This document shows, one piece after another, positions 7,133 to 14,659 of a stretch of DNA of 25,938 nucleotides. The stretch comes from CAZOOA01 sp964581355 (lineage in GTDB: Bacteria; Bacillota; Dethiobacteria; DTU022; UBA8154): NCBI GenBank assembly GCA_964581355.1, contig CAZOOA010000036.1:1-25938 (forward strand), given 5' to 3'. Within the stretch, counting starts at the first letter, position 1. Each line of letters begins with the position of its first letter. The notes under the pieces were generated by a model. It was not told the origin of the DNA and ran no database searches. It saw only the letters and a list, made by a program, of their open reading frames with translations. A program made the position numbers and the translations under genes.

Positions 7133-7630
7133 TTAAAATTTATGAAATACTTTGGCAGCAGCGTTGCAGATAGGACATCGCTCCGGTGCCTCTCCAGCTC
7201 CAACCCAACCGCAAATGGGGCACAGGTTAATCTCCTGGTCTTCCATGTCTTTACCGCTTTCGACCAGTGCTTTTAATTGGTCAAAAGTCTTTCCGTGTAC
7301 TTTTTCCGCTTCATTGGCAAATTCGAAGGATTTCTGGGCTTTACTCTGGTTCTCCTTCTGGGCTTCCTGGATGAATTCCGGGTACATGGTGGTGAACTCA
7401 TAATGCTCACCTTCTACAGCTGTCTGCAGATTTTCCAGGGTGCTCCCTATTTTCCCTGCTACTTCCAGGTGTTTTAGGGCATGAATGGTTTCGGCCTCTG
7501 CAACGGCTTTAAAAATACGGGCGATGTTTTTGTAGCCTTCTTTTTCTGCTTTTTCGGCGAAAGCCAGATACTTGCGATTTGCTTGCGATTCGCCTGCAAA
7601 GGCTGCCATTAAATTATCATTTGTTTTCAA
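7133..7630 (-). CDS. Rubrerythrin
   Basis: A 165-residue non-haem iron protein that reduces hydrogen peroxide in anaerobes. The N-terminal ferritin-like four-helix domain carries the diiron ligands: E-S-Q-A-N near residue 15, and E-A-E-T-I-H and E-A-E-K-V-H in the second and fourth helices. The C-terminal rubredoxin-like domain has C-P-I-C-G and C-P-I-C-N, which bind one iron. A GTG at 7639 is in frame, but it abuts the AAGGAG site. TTG at 7630 stands eight bases after that site and gives the usual MKTNDNLMAAF start. The gene appears monocistronic, with about 130 AT-rich bases upstream. A role in oxidative stress defence fits an obligate anaerobe. Confidence 0.93.
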   Translation of the reverse strand: MKTNDNLMAAFAGESQANRKYLAFAEKAEKEGYKNIARIFKAVAEAETIHALKHLEVAGKIGSTLENLQTAVEGEHYEFTTMYPEFIQEAQKENQSKAQKSFEFANEAEKVHGKTFDQLKALVESGKDMEDQEINLCPICGWVGAGEAPERCPICNAAAKVFHKF

Positions 7631-7760
7631 TACACTCACTCCTTCTATACTTTAGTTTAAACAGGAACTTTTCTTTTTAAACAATTCAACATTACTTTTT
7701 AAATACCTGCTTCATTTGTTTTTTTTTCTCCCTCTCTTTTTTCCAGTATTCGTAACCATC

Positions 7761-8093
7761 TTAGATCAGCAAGCGTAGCAAAGCGATACTTCCCATACCA
7801 ACCAGGACAGTTAAAAACATGTTTTTTGTATACAGAGCCGCTGCCAGGCAGGGGATGGCTGCCCAGAAGTTTGGATTATCGACAGGGTACAGGACCAATT
7901 CTCCTTCAGGAGCCAGCAAAACGGGTCCCAGCAGGGCAGATAGAACGGCAACAGGAACATAAGCAAGCCAGCATTCCAGCAGTTCAGGAAGCCTGCGCCT
8001 GGAAAGAATAAGTAAAGGTAAAAAGCGCGGGATATATGTGGTTAGAGCCATTAAAATAACAGCCAATAAAACAGTAGTATCCAGTTGAAGCAT
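7761..8093 (-). CDS. azlD: AzlD family branched-chain amino acid exporter subunit
   Basis: A 110-residue small membrane protein with three to four hydrophobic helices, the size of the AzlD family. The visible family pattern is T-T-Y-I-P-R-F-L-P-L near residues 18-27 and a Trp-Ala-Ala-Ile-Pro-Cys segment near 78-83. AzlD works with AzlC as a permease-type exporter of branched-chain amino acids and their analogues. AAAGGA lies about nine bases before the ATG. Unlike the usual arrangement, in which azlC and azlD overlap or nearly touch, the two genes are separated here by 190 bases of hairpin-rich sequence. Confidence 0.85.
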   Translation of the reverse strand: MLQLDTTVLLAVILMALTTYIPRFLPLLILSRRRLPELLECWLAYVPVAVLSALLGPVLLAPEGELVLYPVDNPNFWAAIPCLAAALYTKNMFLTVLVGMGSIALLRLLI

Positions 8094-8283
8094 CAGTCAA
8101 ATCCTTTCAACAAGAAAATGTGAAATGGCAGCGCTGTCGTATGCCGGGCATTCATTTACGTTCGTTTCAGGAGAGTTAAGCTGCTTAGCTCAGGCCTTCG
8201 GGAACCAACCTGCAGGCTCAGCATCCAAGCTTCGGCTGCCAAGCGACCGAAACATGGGTCGCCCTATGGAGTTGCCAGGATTA
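8094..8283. repeat. Hairpin-rich sequence between azlC and azlD, possible repeat insertion
   Basis: This 190-base stretch has no credible gene on either strand. It contains GCGACC (8243-8248) pairing with GGTCGC (8257-8262), a GAGAGTTAAGC/GCTTAGCTC inverted repeat near 8183-8202, and an 8-base palindrome CCTGCAGG. One end, TGAAATGGCAGCG (8121-8133), matches the terminal sequence TGAAAATGGCAGCG (minus strand) of the fold-back element at 24846-24977 except for one A. It is best read as a palindromic mobile repeat inserted in an operon, but a structured RNA is possible. Confidence 0.45.
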
Positions 8284-9051
8284 TCAGTGTTCCGGGGACT
8301 TTTTCTCTTTTTTTATCTTGATTTCCAGGAGCATTCCTGCAGTGGCAGCAGCCAGGGTGGTTATGATGATATAGCCGTGTCCTTCGATGGTACAGTAAAG
8401 AATAGTGGACAAAGCCAGGGCGAATCCGGCAATGAAGACTTTTTTCAATTCAGCAACGTGCATTACCAGTAGCGCGATAAACATGGCTGGAAGAGCATAA
8501 TCCAGGCCCCAGGCTTCCAGGTCTGTAAGCAGCCCTCCAGCCCAGGCGCCCAAAAAACTGCTGGCAATCCAGGCCAGGTGGGCCAGCATGTTTGTAGAGA
8601 TTATTCGGGTTTTGGATGGGACGGGGTCATTTTTAAAATCCATGCTGTGAACGGCAAAGGTTTCATCGGTAAGTTGAAAGGAGAAAAGGGCCTGCTGCAG
8701 TCTTTTTAAATGGCCCAGGTAGGGGGCCAGGGCAGCACTCATCAACAGGTGCCGGAGGTTTACCAGGAAGGTGGTTACGGCAATAGCGGTTAAACCGGCC
8801 TGGCTTTCAAACAGCCCGACTGCGATGAGTTGCGCTGAACCGGCAAAAACCAAAATGGACATAAGTGTCGCTTCCAATGTGCTAATGCCGGCATTAGCGG
8901 CCAGAATACCAAAAGCAAAGCCGATGGGAAAATAGCCAAAAACAATGGGCAGGCCTCTGGCCAACCCTTTTCGGATATTGTCTTTAATTTTTGTTTTGTT
9001 ATGCTCTTGCGGGGAAGTTGTTGGGCAAGCGTTGTGCAATAGTATCACCAT
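8284..9051 (-). CDS. azlC: AzlC family branched-chain amino acid exporter
   Basis: A 255-residue polytopic membrane protein of the AzlC family, the large subunit of the AzlCD exporter. After a polar N-terminus of about 25 residues, the family start G-L-P-I-V-F-G-Y-F-P-I-G-F-A-F-G appears. It is followed by S-I-L-V-F-A-G-S-A-Q-L-I-A-V-G-L and N-L-R-H-L-L-M-S-A-A-L-A-P, both strong AzlC hallmarks. At least six hydrophobic segments are visible. No good ribosome binding site precedes the ATG at 9051, so the true start may lie slightly downstream. The gene begins 39 bases after the stop of the receptor gene and probably belongs to its transcription unit. Confidence 0.87.
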   Translation of the reverse strand: MVILLHNACPTTSPQEHNKTKIKDNIRKGLARGLPIVFGYFPIGFAFGILAANAGISTLEATLMSILVFAGSAQLIAVGLFESQAGLTAIAVTTFLVNLRHLLMSAALAPYLGHLKRLQQALFSFQLTDETFAVHSMDFKNDPVPSKTRIISTNMLAHLAWIASSFLGAWAGGLLTDLEAWGLDYALPAMFIALLVMHVAELKKVFIAGFALALSTILYCTIEGHGYIIITTLAAATAGMLLEIKIKKEKKSPEH

Positions 9052-9090
9052 TTTTTGTTCGTTTTCTATTGTGCCTGACAGTATAACTGT

Positions 9091-10158
9091 TTACTGAGCA
9101 ACGCTCGTTGCAGTTTTTTCATTTTCCCGTATGGCATTGTTTAAATATTCTTCGCCGTAAGCATCAATGAATTCGTCGTAGAGAGGAAGCAGGAGCTGCT
9201 CCCAGTAAAGTTGATCCGTATTGGAAAGATAGCCGACTTTAACTTCCGGCGTATTGATAATACGGGTTAAGTCCCGTCTGTTAAACTTGATGGCCTGTTC
9301 CCGCTCCCAAAGAGTGACCTCTTCCATGGTTTCTTCCAGGATTTCCTTGATATCGTCGGGCAGTTCTGTCCAAAACTCTTCGTTTGTCAGGACGATATAA
9401 CCCAGGTAGCCGTGATTTGATAGAGTAATATATTCGTGAACTCTATGAAAGCGTTGGCTGTATATATTGGAAGGAGTGTTTTCCGAACCATCAATTGTCC
9501 CGTTTTGCTTGGCTTGAAACACTTCACTAAAACGCATGGCTACAGGTTCTGCACCGAGTTTTTCAAACTGTTTTTTTAAGACTTCGCTGAAAGGCATCAT
9601 CCGAATCCTGGTGCCATTAAACTGGCTGGGACGAAAAAATGGTTGATTGCCAATCATATGTTTAAATCCGTTGTCCCACATGTTCAGGGCCAACATGTTT
9701 TCACCCCGTGACCTTTCGATAATTTCCTGCCCCGTTTGACTATCTATAAAATTATGAACGGCTTCATAATTGTCAAATAAAAATGGCAAATCGAATAGCA
9801 GCAGGTAGGGGAAATACTCGGTCATTTTTGCTGTTGCCGGTGCAATAATCTGGACATTGTTGTTCTGTAAAGCTTCCACTTCTTCCCCATCCATGTAAAG
9901 TTGGGAATTGGGATAAACCTGGACTTCCACTCGTCCTCCCGTACGTTTATGCACCAATTCGGCAAAACGTAGCGCGGCCTGTCCTTTAGGAGTCATTTCA
10001 TCAACAACATGGGAAAATTTAATGACAATATGTTCTTCTCTTTCAAATTGTTCATGATCAAAAACCCGGGGTGGGACCGGGTTGCTGATGGCCAGAAAAA
10101 AAAATGGGATAATAAAAATGAAGGCCAGGATAACAATCCAGGAAGCATTTTTTTCCAT
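9091..10158 (-). CDS. DctP-family TRAP-type solute receptor, probably a sensor accessory (DctB-like)
   Basis: A 355-residue extracellular binding protein of the TRAP DctP family. Residues about 7-26 form an uncleaved or late-cleaved signal anchor. The family pattern starts at I-K-F-S-H-V-V and continues with the Y-P-N-S-Q-L segment. N-M-W-D-N-G-F-K-H-M and G-T-R-I-R-M-M follow, the latter carrying the conserved carboxylate-binding Arg, and then N-G-T-I-D-G-S-E-N-T-P. No DctQ or DctM permease gene lies nearby. The gene instead sits directly downstream of a DctS-like kinase and a DctR-like regulator. In Bacillus subtilis the comparable DctB protein works with DctS to sense C4-dicarboxylates, so a sensory role is inferred here. 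GCAGGTG lies ahead of the ATG. Confidence 0.85.
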   Translation of the reverse strand: MEKNASWIVILAFIFIIPFFFLAISNPVPPRVFDHEQFEREEHIVIKFSHVVDEMTPKGQAALRFAELVHKRTGGRVEVQVYPNSQLYMDGEEVEALQNNNVQIIAPATAKMTEYFPYLLLFDLPFLFDNYEAVHNFIDSQTGQEIIERSRGENMLALNMWDNGFKHMIGNQPFFRPSQFNGTRIRMMPFSEVLKKQFEKLGAEPVAMRFSEVFQAKQNGTIDGSENTPSNIYSQRFHRVHEYITLSNHGYLGYIVLTNEEFWTELPDDIKEILEETMEEVTLWEREQAIKFNRRDLTRIINTPEVKVGYLSNTDQLYWEQLLLPLYDEFIDAYGEEYLNNAIRENEKTATSVAQ

Positions 10159-10181
10159 AAATTAAACACCTGCTAAATTAT

Positions 10182-10862
10182 TCATGCAATGTAATAGCGA
10201 TTTATGGGCCTGCCTACAGAGCCGTATTGAATTTCAAGTTGCAATTTGCCGATCTTTGCCAGATATTCCAGGTACCGCCGGGCGGTAACCCGGGCTATGC
10301 CTACACCTTCAGCAACCTCTTCAGCTGATAAGCTGTCTTTCTTTTTTACCAGATATAGAAAGATTTGACGGAGAGTTACTTCGTTGAGCCCCTTGGGAAG
10401 TTCTTCGAAAGGCTTGGCTACAGTTTTAGATTTTTTCAGTGCATCAATTTCTTCCTGGTCCAGGGTGCTTTTTTCTTCCAATTTTGTGCGCAGCATCCGG
10501 TATGAAAGCAGGGAGTTTTGCATGCGGCTAAATTTAAACGGTTTAACAATATAGTCTATTGCTCCATAGCGTAAAACTTCTTTAATGGTTTCTGCATCCC
10601 GGGCTGCGGTGATCATAATTACATCCACTGGAAACTCTATAGATCGCATTTCTTTTAACACTTCGATTCCACTGATATCAGGCAGATAAATATCGAGGAT
10701 AACCAGCTGCGGCTGCTGGGATTTAATGATTTTTATAGCTTCCTCTCCGCTTTGTGCGATCCCGACCACAGAGAATCCTTCAACTTTTTCCACGAACTGC
10801 TTGTTTATCTCCAGCACCATGGGGTCGTCTTCCACGATAATAGTGGTGATAAGATTTTCCAA
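10182..10862 (-). CDS. CitB/DctR-type two-component response regulator
   Basis: A 226-residue transcriptional regulator. The receiver domain (about 5-122) has the acidic pocket E11-D12-D13, the phosphorylation site Asp57 in V-I-L-D-I-Y-L-P-D, the switch Thr85 and Lys107 in V-K-P-F. A linker leads to a C-terminal helix-turn-helix (about 165-215) of the kind found in DcuR, CitB and DctR. Its tail contains G-S-V-G-R-P-I-N-R-Y-Y. Start TTG 10862 follows AAGGAG by nine bases. The gene lies 55 bases after the kinase and 23 bases before the receptor gene, so the three are likely one operon. It is expected to respond to a dicarboxylate-type ligand; the target promoter is not evident in the window. 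Confidence 0.9.
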   Translation of the reverse strand: MENLITTIIVEDDPMVLEINKQFVEKVEGFSVVGIAQSGEEAIKIIKSQQPQLVILDIYLPDISGIEVLKEMRSIEFPVDVIMITAARDAETIKEVLRYGAIDYIVKPFKFSRMQNSLLSYRMLRTKLEEKSTLDQEEIDALKKSKTVAKPFEELPKGLNEVTLRQIFLYLVKKKDSLSAEEVAEGVGIARVTARRYLEYLAKIGKLQLEIQYGSVGRPINRYYIA

Positions 10863-10917
10863 GAGAACTCACTCCTTGTATCCCTTGTGACCTGGGTAAA
10901 GAAACAGGTCCGGTTCC

Positions 10918-12507
10918 CTAAAACTGCAGGGGCACTTCTATTGTAATCCGTGTGCCTTCACCTTGTTGTGAGGCAACCCGAATGGTTCCTGAAGCGTTTT
11001 CTACATATGTTTTAACCAGCGACAGTCCCAAACCATGCCCTTCCTTTTTTTTGGTGCTGACCCCTTTTTTAAAAATCTTGGAGCGAATGGATGGTTCGAT
11101 TCCACTGCCACTATCCTGGACATCTACTATCAGTTTATCTTTTTCATCACGAAGTGAAAAGCTTACATTTCGTTCGTCCTGTGGTCTGGATGTTACGGCT
11201 TCAAAGGCGTTTTCCAGCAAATTGCCGATTATTACAATCAAAGCGCTGCTGTCCAGGCTTCTGGGCAGAAGATGCAGTCGGCTATTACGGTCGATATCCA
11301 AATTTATTTTTAACTCCTGGGCTCGGTTATATTTACCCAGGATTAGGCCGGCAATGCTGGAATCCTTGATATTTTCTGTCAAAAAGCTGGTGATTTCTTG
11401 CTGTTTTTCCATTTCTTTAAAAATATAGTCCAGGGCTTCCTCATCTTTTTCCAGTTGAATCAGGCCGGCGATGGTATGCAGTTTGTTGATCGTTTCGTGG
11501 TTTTGGACCCGCAAGGCATCAATGAAATCCTTCACCCCGGTAAGCTCTTCGGCCAACCGGTAAACTTCTGTTTTGTCACGAAAGGTTGATACCGCACCTA
11601 CAACCTGTCCCCGCACCCAAATGGGGATCCTGTTGATTAAAATCGTAGTATTATTGATGGTTCGCACCTGGTTATATTCAGGTATGCCAGTTTTTGCCGT
11701 GACAGGAAGCCAGCTTTCTGGTATTACTTCCGTTATCTCTTTTCCCAGGACATTTTCGTTGATTCCAAAGATACGTTTGGCAATGTTATTGATTACACTA
11801 ATCCGGTTTTCCTGGTTGATGGCAATAAGTCCTTCTTCAATAGAGTGAAAAACGGCTGTTCTTTCTTCCAGCATACGGGCGATTTCTGCAGGTTCCAGGT
11901 CAAACATGATTTTTTTAATATTCCTGGCCAGCAAAAAAGAACCGGCAATACCAGCCAGGAGTCCTGCCATTAGGGAGAAAGAGACATCACTTCCTAATGA
12001 GTGCAGCAATTCAGTGAGCGAAGGAGAAAAAATCCCGACCAGCACGACTCCGACCTGGGTTGTGCCTTCATCAATGTATATCGGTGCAAAGGCGCGGATT
12101 GAAGGTCCCACAACCCCTGCTGCCCGAGAAACAACTTCTTCTGAAGCAAAAGCCGGATCTGCATCTGCCCCGTGAAACTGTTGACCAATACGTTCCTGCA
12201 AAGGGTGGGAGTATCTTTTTTGATTCATGTCCAGGATTACAATATACTCTGTTTCGGTAGAAAGCCGGACTCTTTCAGCAATGGGTTGAATTACATTGTG
12301 CCCATCCCTGTTTCCTACATTTTCCTGGACTTCCGGTATCTCTGCTACAGTGCGGGCGATTGCCAGGGCTCGACTCCCCAATTCTTCCTCCAGCTTTGCC
12401 GAAAGATTCCCTACAAAAACTGCTACGCTGGACAGTGTGGCCGCCAGCACAAGAAAAAAAGACAACAGGGTGATTTTTGAGCTCAGGTTCATGTTTTTTG
12501 TAGGCAT
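10918..12507 (-). CDS. DcuS/CitA/DctS-type sensor histidine kinase
   Basis: A 529-residue membrane kinase. Transmembrane segments at about 11-32 and 177-195 flank an extracytoplasmic PAS/CACHE domain. That domain carries R-Y-S-H-P (98-102) and Arg138 before A-P-I-Y, matching the positions of the citrate/C4-dicarboxylate ligands Arg107, His110 and Arg147 of E. coli DcuS. A cytoplasmic PAS domain spans about 215-310. The phosphoacceptor is His337 in Q-N-H-E, the SpoOB-type helix of this family. The ATPase domain shows N-L-L-E-N-A (429-434), D-S-G-S-G-I (465-470) and G-H-G-L-G-L (490-495). Upstream bases (AAGCAGG) give a modest ribosome binding site. It is first in a codirectional set with the regulator, the receptor and azlCD. 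Confidence 0.92.
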   Translation of the reverse strand: MPTKNMNLSSKITLLSFFLVLAATLSSVAVFVGNLSAKLEEELGSRALAIARTVAEIPEVQENVGNRDGHNVIQPIAERVRLSTETEYIVILDMNQKRYSHPLQERIGQQFHGADADPAFASEEVVSRAAGVVGPSIRAFAPIYIDEGTTQVGVVLVGIFSPSLTELLHSLGSDVSFSLMAGLLAGIAGSFLLARNIKKIMFDLEPAEIARMLEERTAVFHSIEEGLIAINQENRISVINNIAKRIFGINENVLGKEITEVIPESWLPVTAKTGIPEYNQVRTINNTTILINRIPIWVRGQVVGAVSTFRDKTEVYRLAEELTGVKDFIDALRVQNHETINKLHTIAGLIQLEKDEEALDYIFKEMEKQQEITSFLTENIKDSSIAGLILGKYNRAQELKINLDIDRNSRLHLLPRSLDSSALIVIIGNLLENAFEAVTSRPQDERNVSFSLRDEKDKLIVDVQDSGSGIEPSIRSKIFKKGVSTKKKEGHGLGLSLVKTYVENASGTIRVASQQGEGTRITIEVPLQF

Positions 12508-12904
12508 AAAACCTGCTTAACTTCCTTAGAATAAAATGATTTCAAATTATGGACTTATTGAAAAGTTGCTTATAAAAGCGAAACTTTTTTGGCAACAAAG
12601 CTTGTACCTTTGTCTATTCGCCAAAATAAACTCGGCTCCCTTCTTTTGTCGAAAAAAATTTCAGGAAAAATTATTCCTGTTCCAGCCAAGGTGGCAGGGA
12701 TGCTTGAAGGTTTCTTGGCTGATTGTGAAATTGTTGTTGTAGAAAGTATTCCAACAAAGGCCTTGGCGTGAGGTGTCAAAATGTGAAGAAAAAAGACAAT
12801 TTACAGCTAATGACAATGCCTGGGGCAAATGATAAAATGACAAGTAATATTTGCAAAAATTAAGAAAAGGCCTGGATGATGGGTGTGAAAGGACCGTGCC
12901 ATCA
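12508..12904. other. Divergent intergenic region, kinase / GGDEF gene
   Basis: About 400 bases. A promoter for the GGDEF gene stands at 12810-12838. AAAAGTTGCTT near 12561 can pair with AAGCGAAACTTTT near 12575-12587, followed by a T run, resembling a weak plus-strand terminator. A plus-strand frame open from 12562 to 12771 encodes a plausible-looking peptide but lacks a good start site, so it is not called as a gene. Confidence 0.45.
12810..12838 (+). promoter_or_regulatory. Sigma-A-type promoter of the GGDEF gene
   Basis: ATGACA (12810-12815) and TAAAAT (12833-12838), separated by 17 bases, each differ from the consensus by one base. Transcription would start near 12845. This places the TTG at 12851 too close to be a ribosome-bound start and supports the ATG at 12905. 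Confidence 0.6.
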
Positions 12905-14212
12905 ATGTTTAACAGCTTGTTGATGACATTTATATTCAACCTCCTGGTTTTGTTTGGAGCAGGCTATTTCTTTGGGAGGTTGGCCCCCTATCTACCCAGT
13001 GCCCGGGTCTGGCTGTGGCGGTTTATTGTGGGTATGCTGGCCGCTGGATTAACTATCATTTCACAACTCAGTTCTTTTTATGGCCCTGTGCTGCAGGATG
13101 AGAAAATATTCCTGGAAGTTGGTGTGGTTGCCACTGCGCTGGCTGCCATGTTTGGCAGTTTTTTTTCAGGCCTGGCCAGCGTTGGCCTGGTAGCACTGTA
13201 TTTTTACAGTCTGGGCGAGTGGAATATGCTGCCAGGGATCATCACCCTGGCCACTGCAGCAGTAGTCGGGGGCTTTTTCTATCTGCTGTTAGTAAGGAAA
13301 AAAGAGCTGTTGAAGCCTTCATTTAATATTATTTTTTATTGTGGTTTGACTCTGGGTATAACAACCCTGGGATCTTTTTTTTTCTGGCTGGAGCGACCCG
13401 GGATTGAATATATTTTTACTTCCGGTTTTTTTATAATGTGGCTGACTTTTATTCCGATAGGTGTGCTTGTTTTTACCCGGGTGGTGTTTGATATATTAAA
13501 CCACCGGTACCTGCTTCGAAAGACCAGCATGCAGGCGTCAACAGATTACCTTACGGGGTTGTTTAATCGCCGCCATAATTACTATCGCCTGGAAAGAGAG
13601 ATTGAGAGAGCCCGGCGCTACGGTCACCCCTTTTCTCTGTTGATCATCGACATCGATCACTTTAAAGCTTATAACGATTGCCACGGCCATCTGGCTGGAG
13701 ATGCCGCCCTGGTCCAGGTGGCAGACGTTATATGTAAAACGGTCCGCACCATCGACCAGGTTGCAAGGTGGGGAGGGGAGGAATTTTCCGTTATCCTGCC
13801 CGAGACAGATCTCAATGGGGCCGTTATCGTTGCTGAACGAATATGTAAGAATATTGAGGATATTGGACTGTTATGCACAGGGGAGCAGGGGCAGCTAAAA
13901 AATACGGTCTCCATTGGTGTATCCACTTACCTGCAGACAGCTTCCAGCATGGACATGCTTTTAAGCCAGGCAGATGAAGCTCTTTATAGGGCCAAGGAAT
14001 ATCGCAATTGTGTAGCTGTTTATCAGCATGAAAAAAAAGACGGGGATATTGAAGGTGAAGATGAAGCTTTTTCAGGTCCCCAGGAAACTGATGACACTGT
14101 TGTGAAACAGGTAGTTGCGGAGGAAAGGCCGGAATCAGGTGAAGGTGATGGAGGCGCAAATAAAGATTCAATCCATATAGAGGAAGGGAAAGCAAGTAGG
14201 GGAAAAAAATAG
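12905..14212 (+). CDS. Membrane diguanylate cyclase (LytS-type 5TM region + GGDEF)
   Basis: A 435-residue protein predicted to make cyclic di-GMP from two GTP. The N-terminal 190 residues hold about six hydrophobic helices resembling the 5TMR region of LytS/YhcK-type receptors, including N-L-L-V-L-F-G-A-G-Y-F. The GGDEF domain spans about 205-375. It has D-Y-L-T-G-L-F-N-R-R, I-D-I-D-H-F-K and an intact G-G-E-E-F active site (290-294). The inhibitory I-site RTID (281-284) lies five residues before it, so product inhibition is expected. The last 60 residues are acidic and probably disordered. The first in-frame start codon is TTG 12851, but the promoter position, an AAAGGA site (12888-12893) and the family pattern favour ATG 12905. 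Confidence 0.88.
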   Translation: MFNSLLMTFIFNLLVLFGAGYFFGRLAPYLPSARVWLWRFIVGMLAAGLTIISQLSSFYGPVLQDEKIFLEVGVVATALAAMFGSFFSGLASVGLVALYFYSLGEWNMLPGIITLATAAVVGGFFYLLLVRKKELLKPSFNIIFYCGLTLGITTLGSFFFWLERPGIEYIFTSGFFIMWLTFIPIGVLVFTRVVFDILNHRYLLRKTSMQASTDYLTGLFNRRHNYYRLEREIERARRYGHPFSLLIIDIDHFKAYNDCHGHLAGDAALVQVADVICKTVRTIDQVARWGGEEFSVILPETDLNGAVIVAERICKNIEDIGLLCTGEQGQLKNTVSIGVSTYLQTASSMDMLLSQADEALYRAKEYRNCVAVYQHEKKDGDIEGEDEAFSGPQETDDTVVKQVVAEERPESGEGDGGANKDSIHIEEGKASRGKK

Positions 14213-14383
14213 GGGGAAGAGCAGGGCAGCGTTTAGTGGATGCTTTTAGCCAGTGACGTGTTTGCTGCTATGTTTTAACTACCAAGACATCCATGAAGCT
14301 CCCCTTCACCAGCAGTAGAATGAAAAAACTTTAAACGCACAGGATTATATGCGACAGCAAGTTATTTAGGGTAGATAATAGAC

Positions 14384-14421
14384 CAAAAACCGGGCAGTTG
14401 TCTGTTACAAGCTGCCCGGTT
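14384..14421 (-). terminator. Rho-independent terminator of the acyl-CoA ligase
   Basis: AACCGGGCAG (14388-14397) pairs with CTGCCCGGTT (14412-14421), extended inward by TTGT/ACAA with one bulge. Read on the minus strand the stem is followed by TTTTTGG, so it stops transcription coming from the ligase, whose stop codon is about 240 bases upstream. Confidence 0.7.
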
Positions 14422-14435
14422 GTGGTTTAGGATTG

Positions 14436-14518
14436 GCTTTTTACATAAACGAACCAGAAATCTTTTTGCAACTGCTTCGCAGTGTGTTGCGCAATTACAT
14501 AAGGGCTGAGCAGTTATA
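14436..14518. repeat. MITE-like repeat, copy 2 (shorter)
   Basis: Bases 14472-14518 match 4710-4756 in the same orientation, with about 38 of 47 identical and no gaps, including GCAATTACA and AGGGCTGA. The left part (14436-14460) resembles 4621-4645. The internal GC hairpin and the GAACCGTCCCC motif of copy 1 are missing, so this copy is either internally deleted or a related variant. Its left inverted repeat is not recognisable. Confidence 0.6.
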
Positions 14519-14659
14519 TCTTTTTTGTTCCTTTGACTGCCACAAGCACTTTTGCGCCGCCGGCTAATTTCGCCAAGCAAGGAAAGGGAGAGCTTTTGCA
14601 AAGCAGGGACGAGTTTATAAGGCGTTCCCACTTCTACTTGCATGTTGAAGCCGTGTGCG

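Larger units (their letters stand above)
14213..14659. other. Intergenic region between convergent genes
   Basis: About 450 bases between the GGDEF gene and the minus-strand acyl-CoA ligase. It holds a minus-strand terminator (14384-14421) and a copy of the MITE-like repeat (14436-14518). The remaining stretches (14213-14380 and 14520-14659) show no gene or structure I can support; frames crossing them read through the repeat. Confidence 0.5.

Noticed and set aside
9091..10158. Substrate-binding component of a complete TRAP transporter
   Set aside because: No DctQ or DctM gene is adjacent on either side; neighbours are a sensor kinase/regulator and AzlCD.
14362..14643. 93-codon minus-strand frame after the acyl-CoA ligase
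   Set aside because: It crosses the terminator and repeat copy 2. Similarity of its peptide to the frame at 4624-4965 comes from the shared repeat, not from a protein family.
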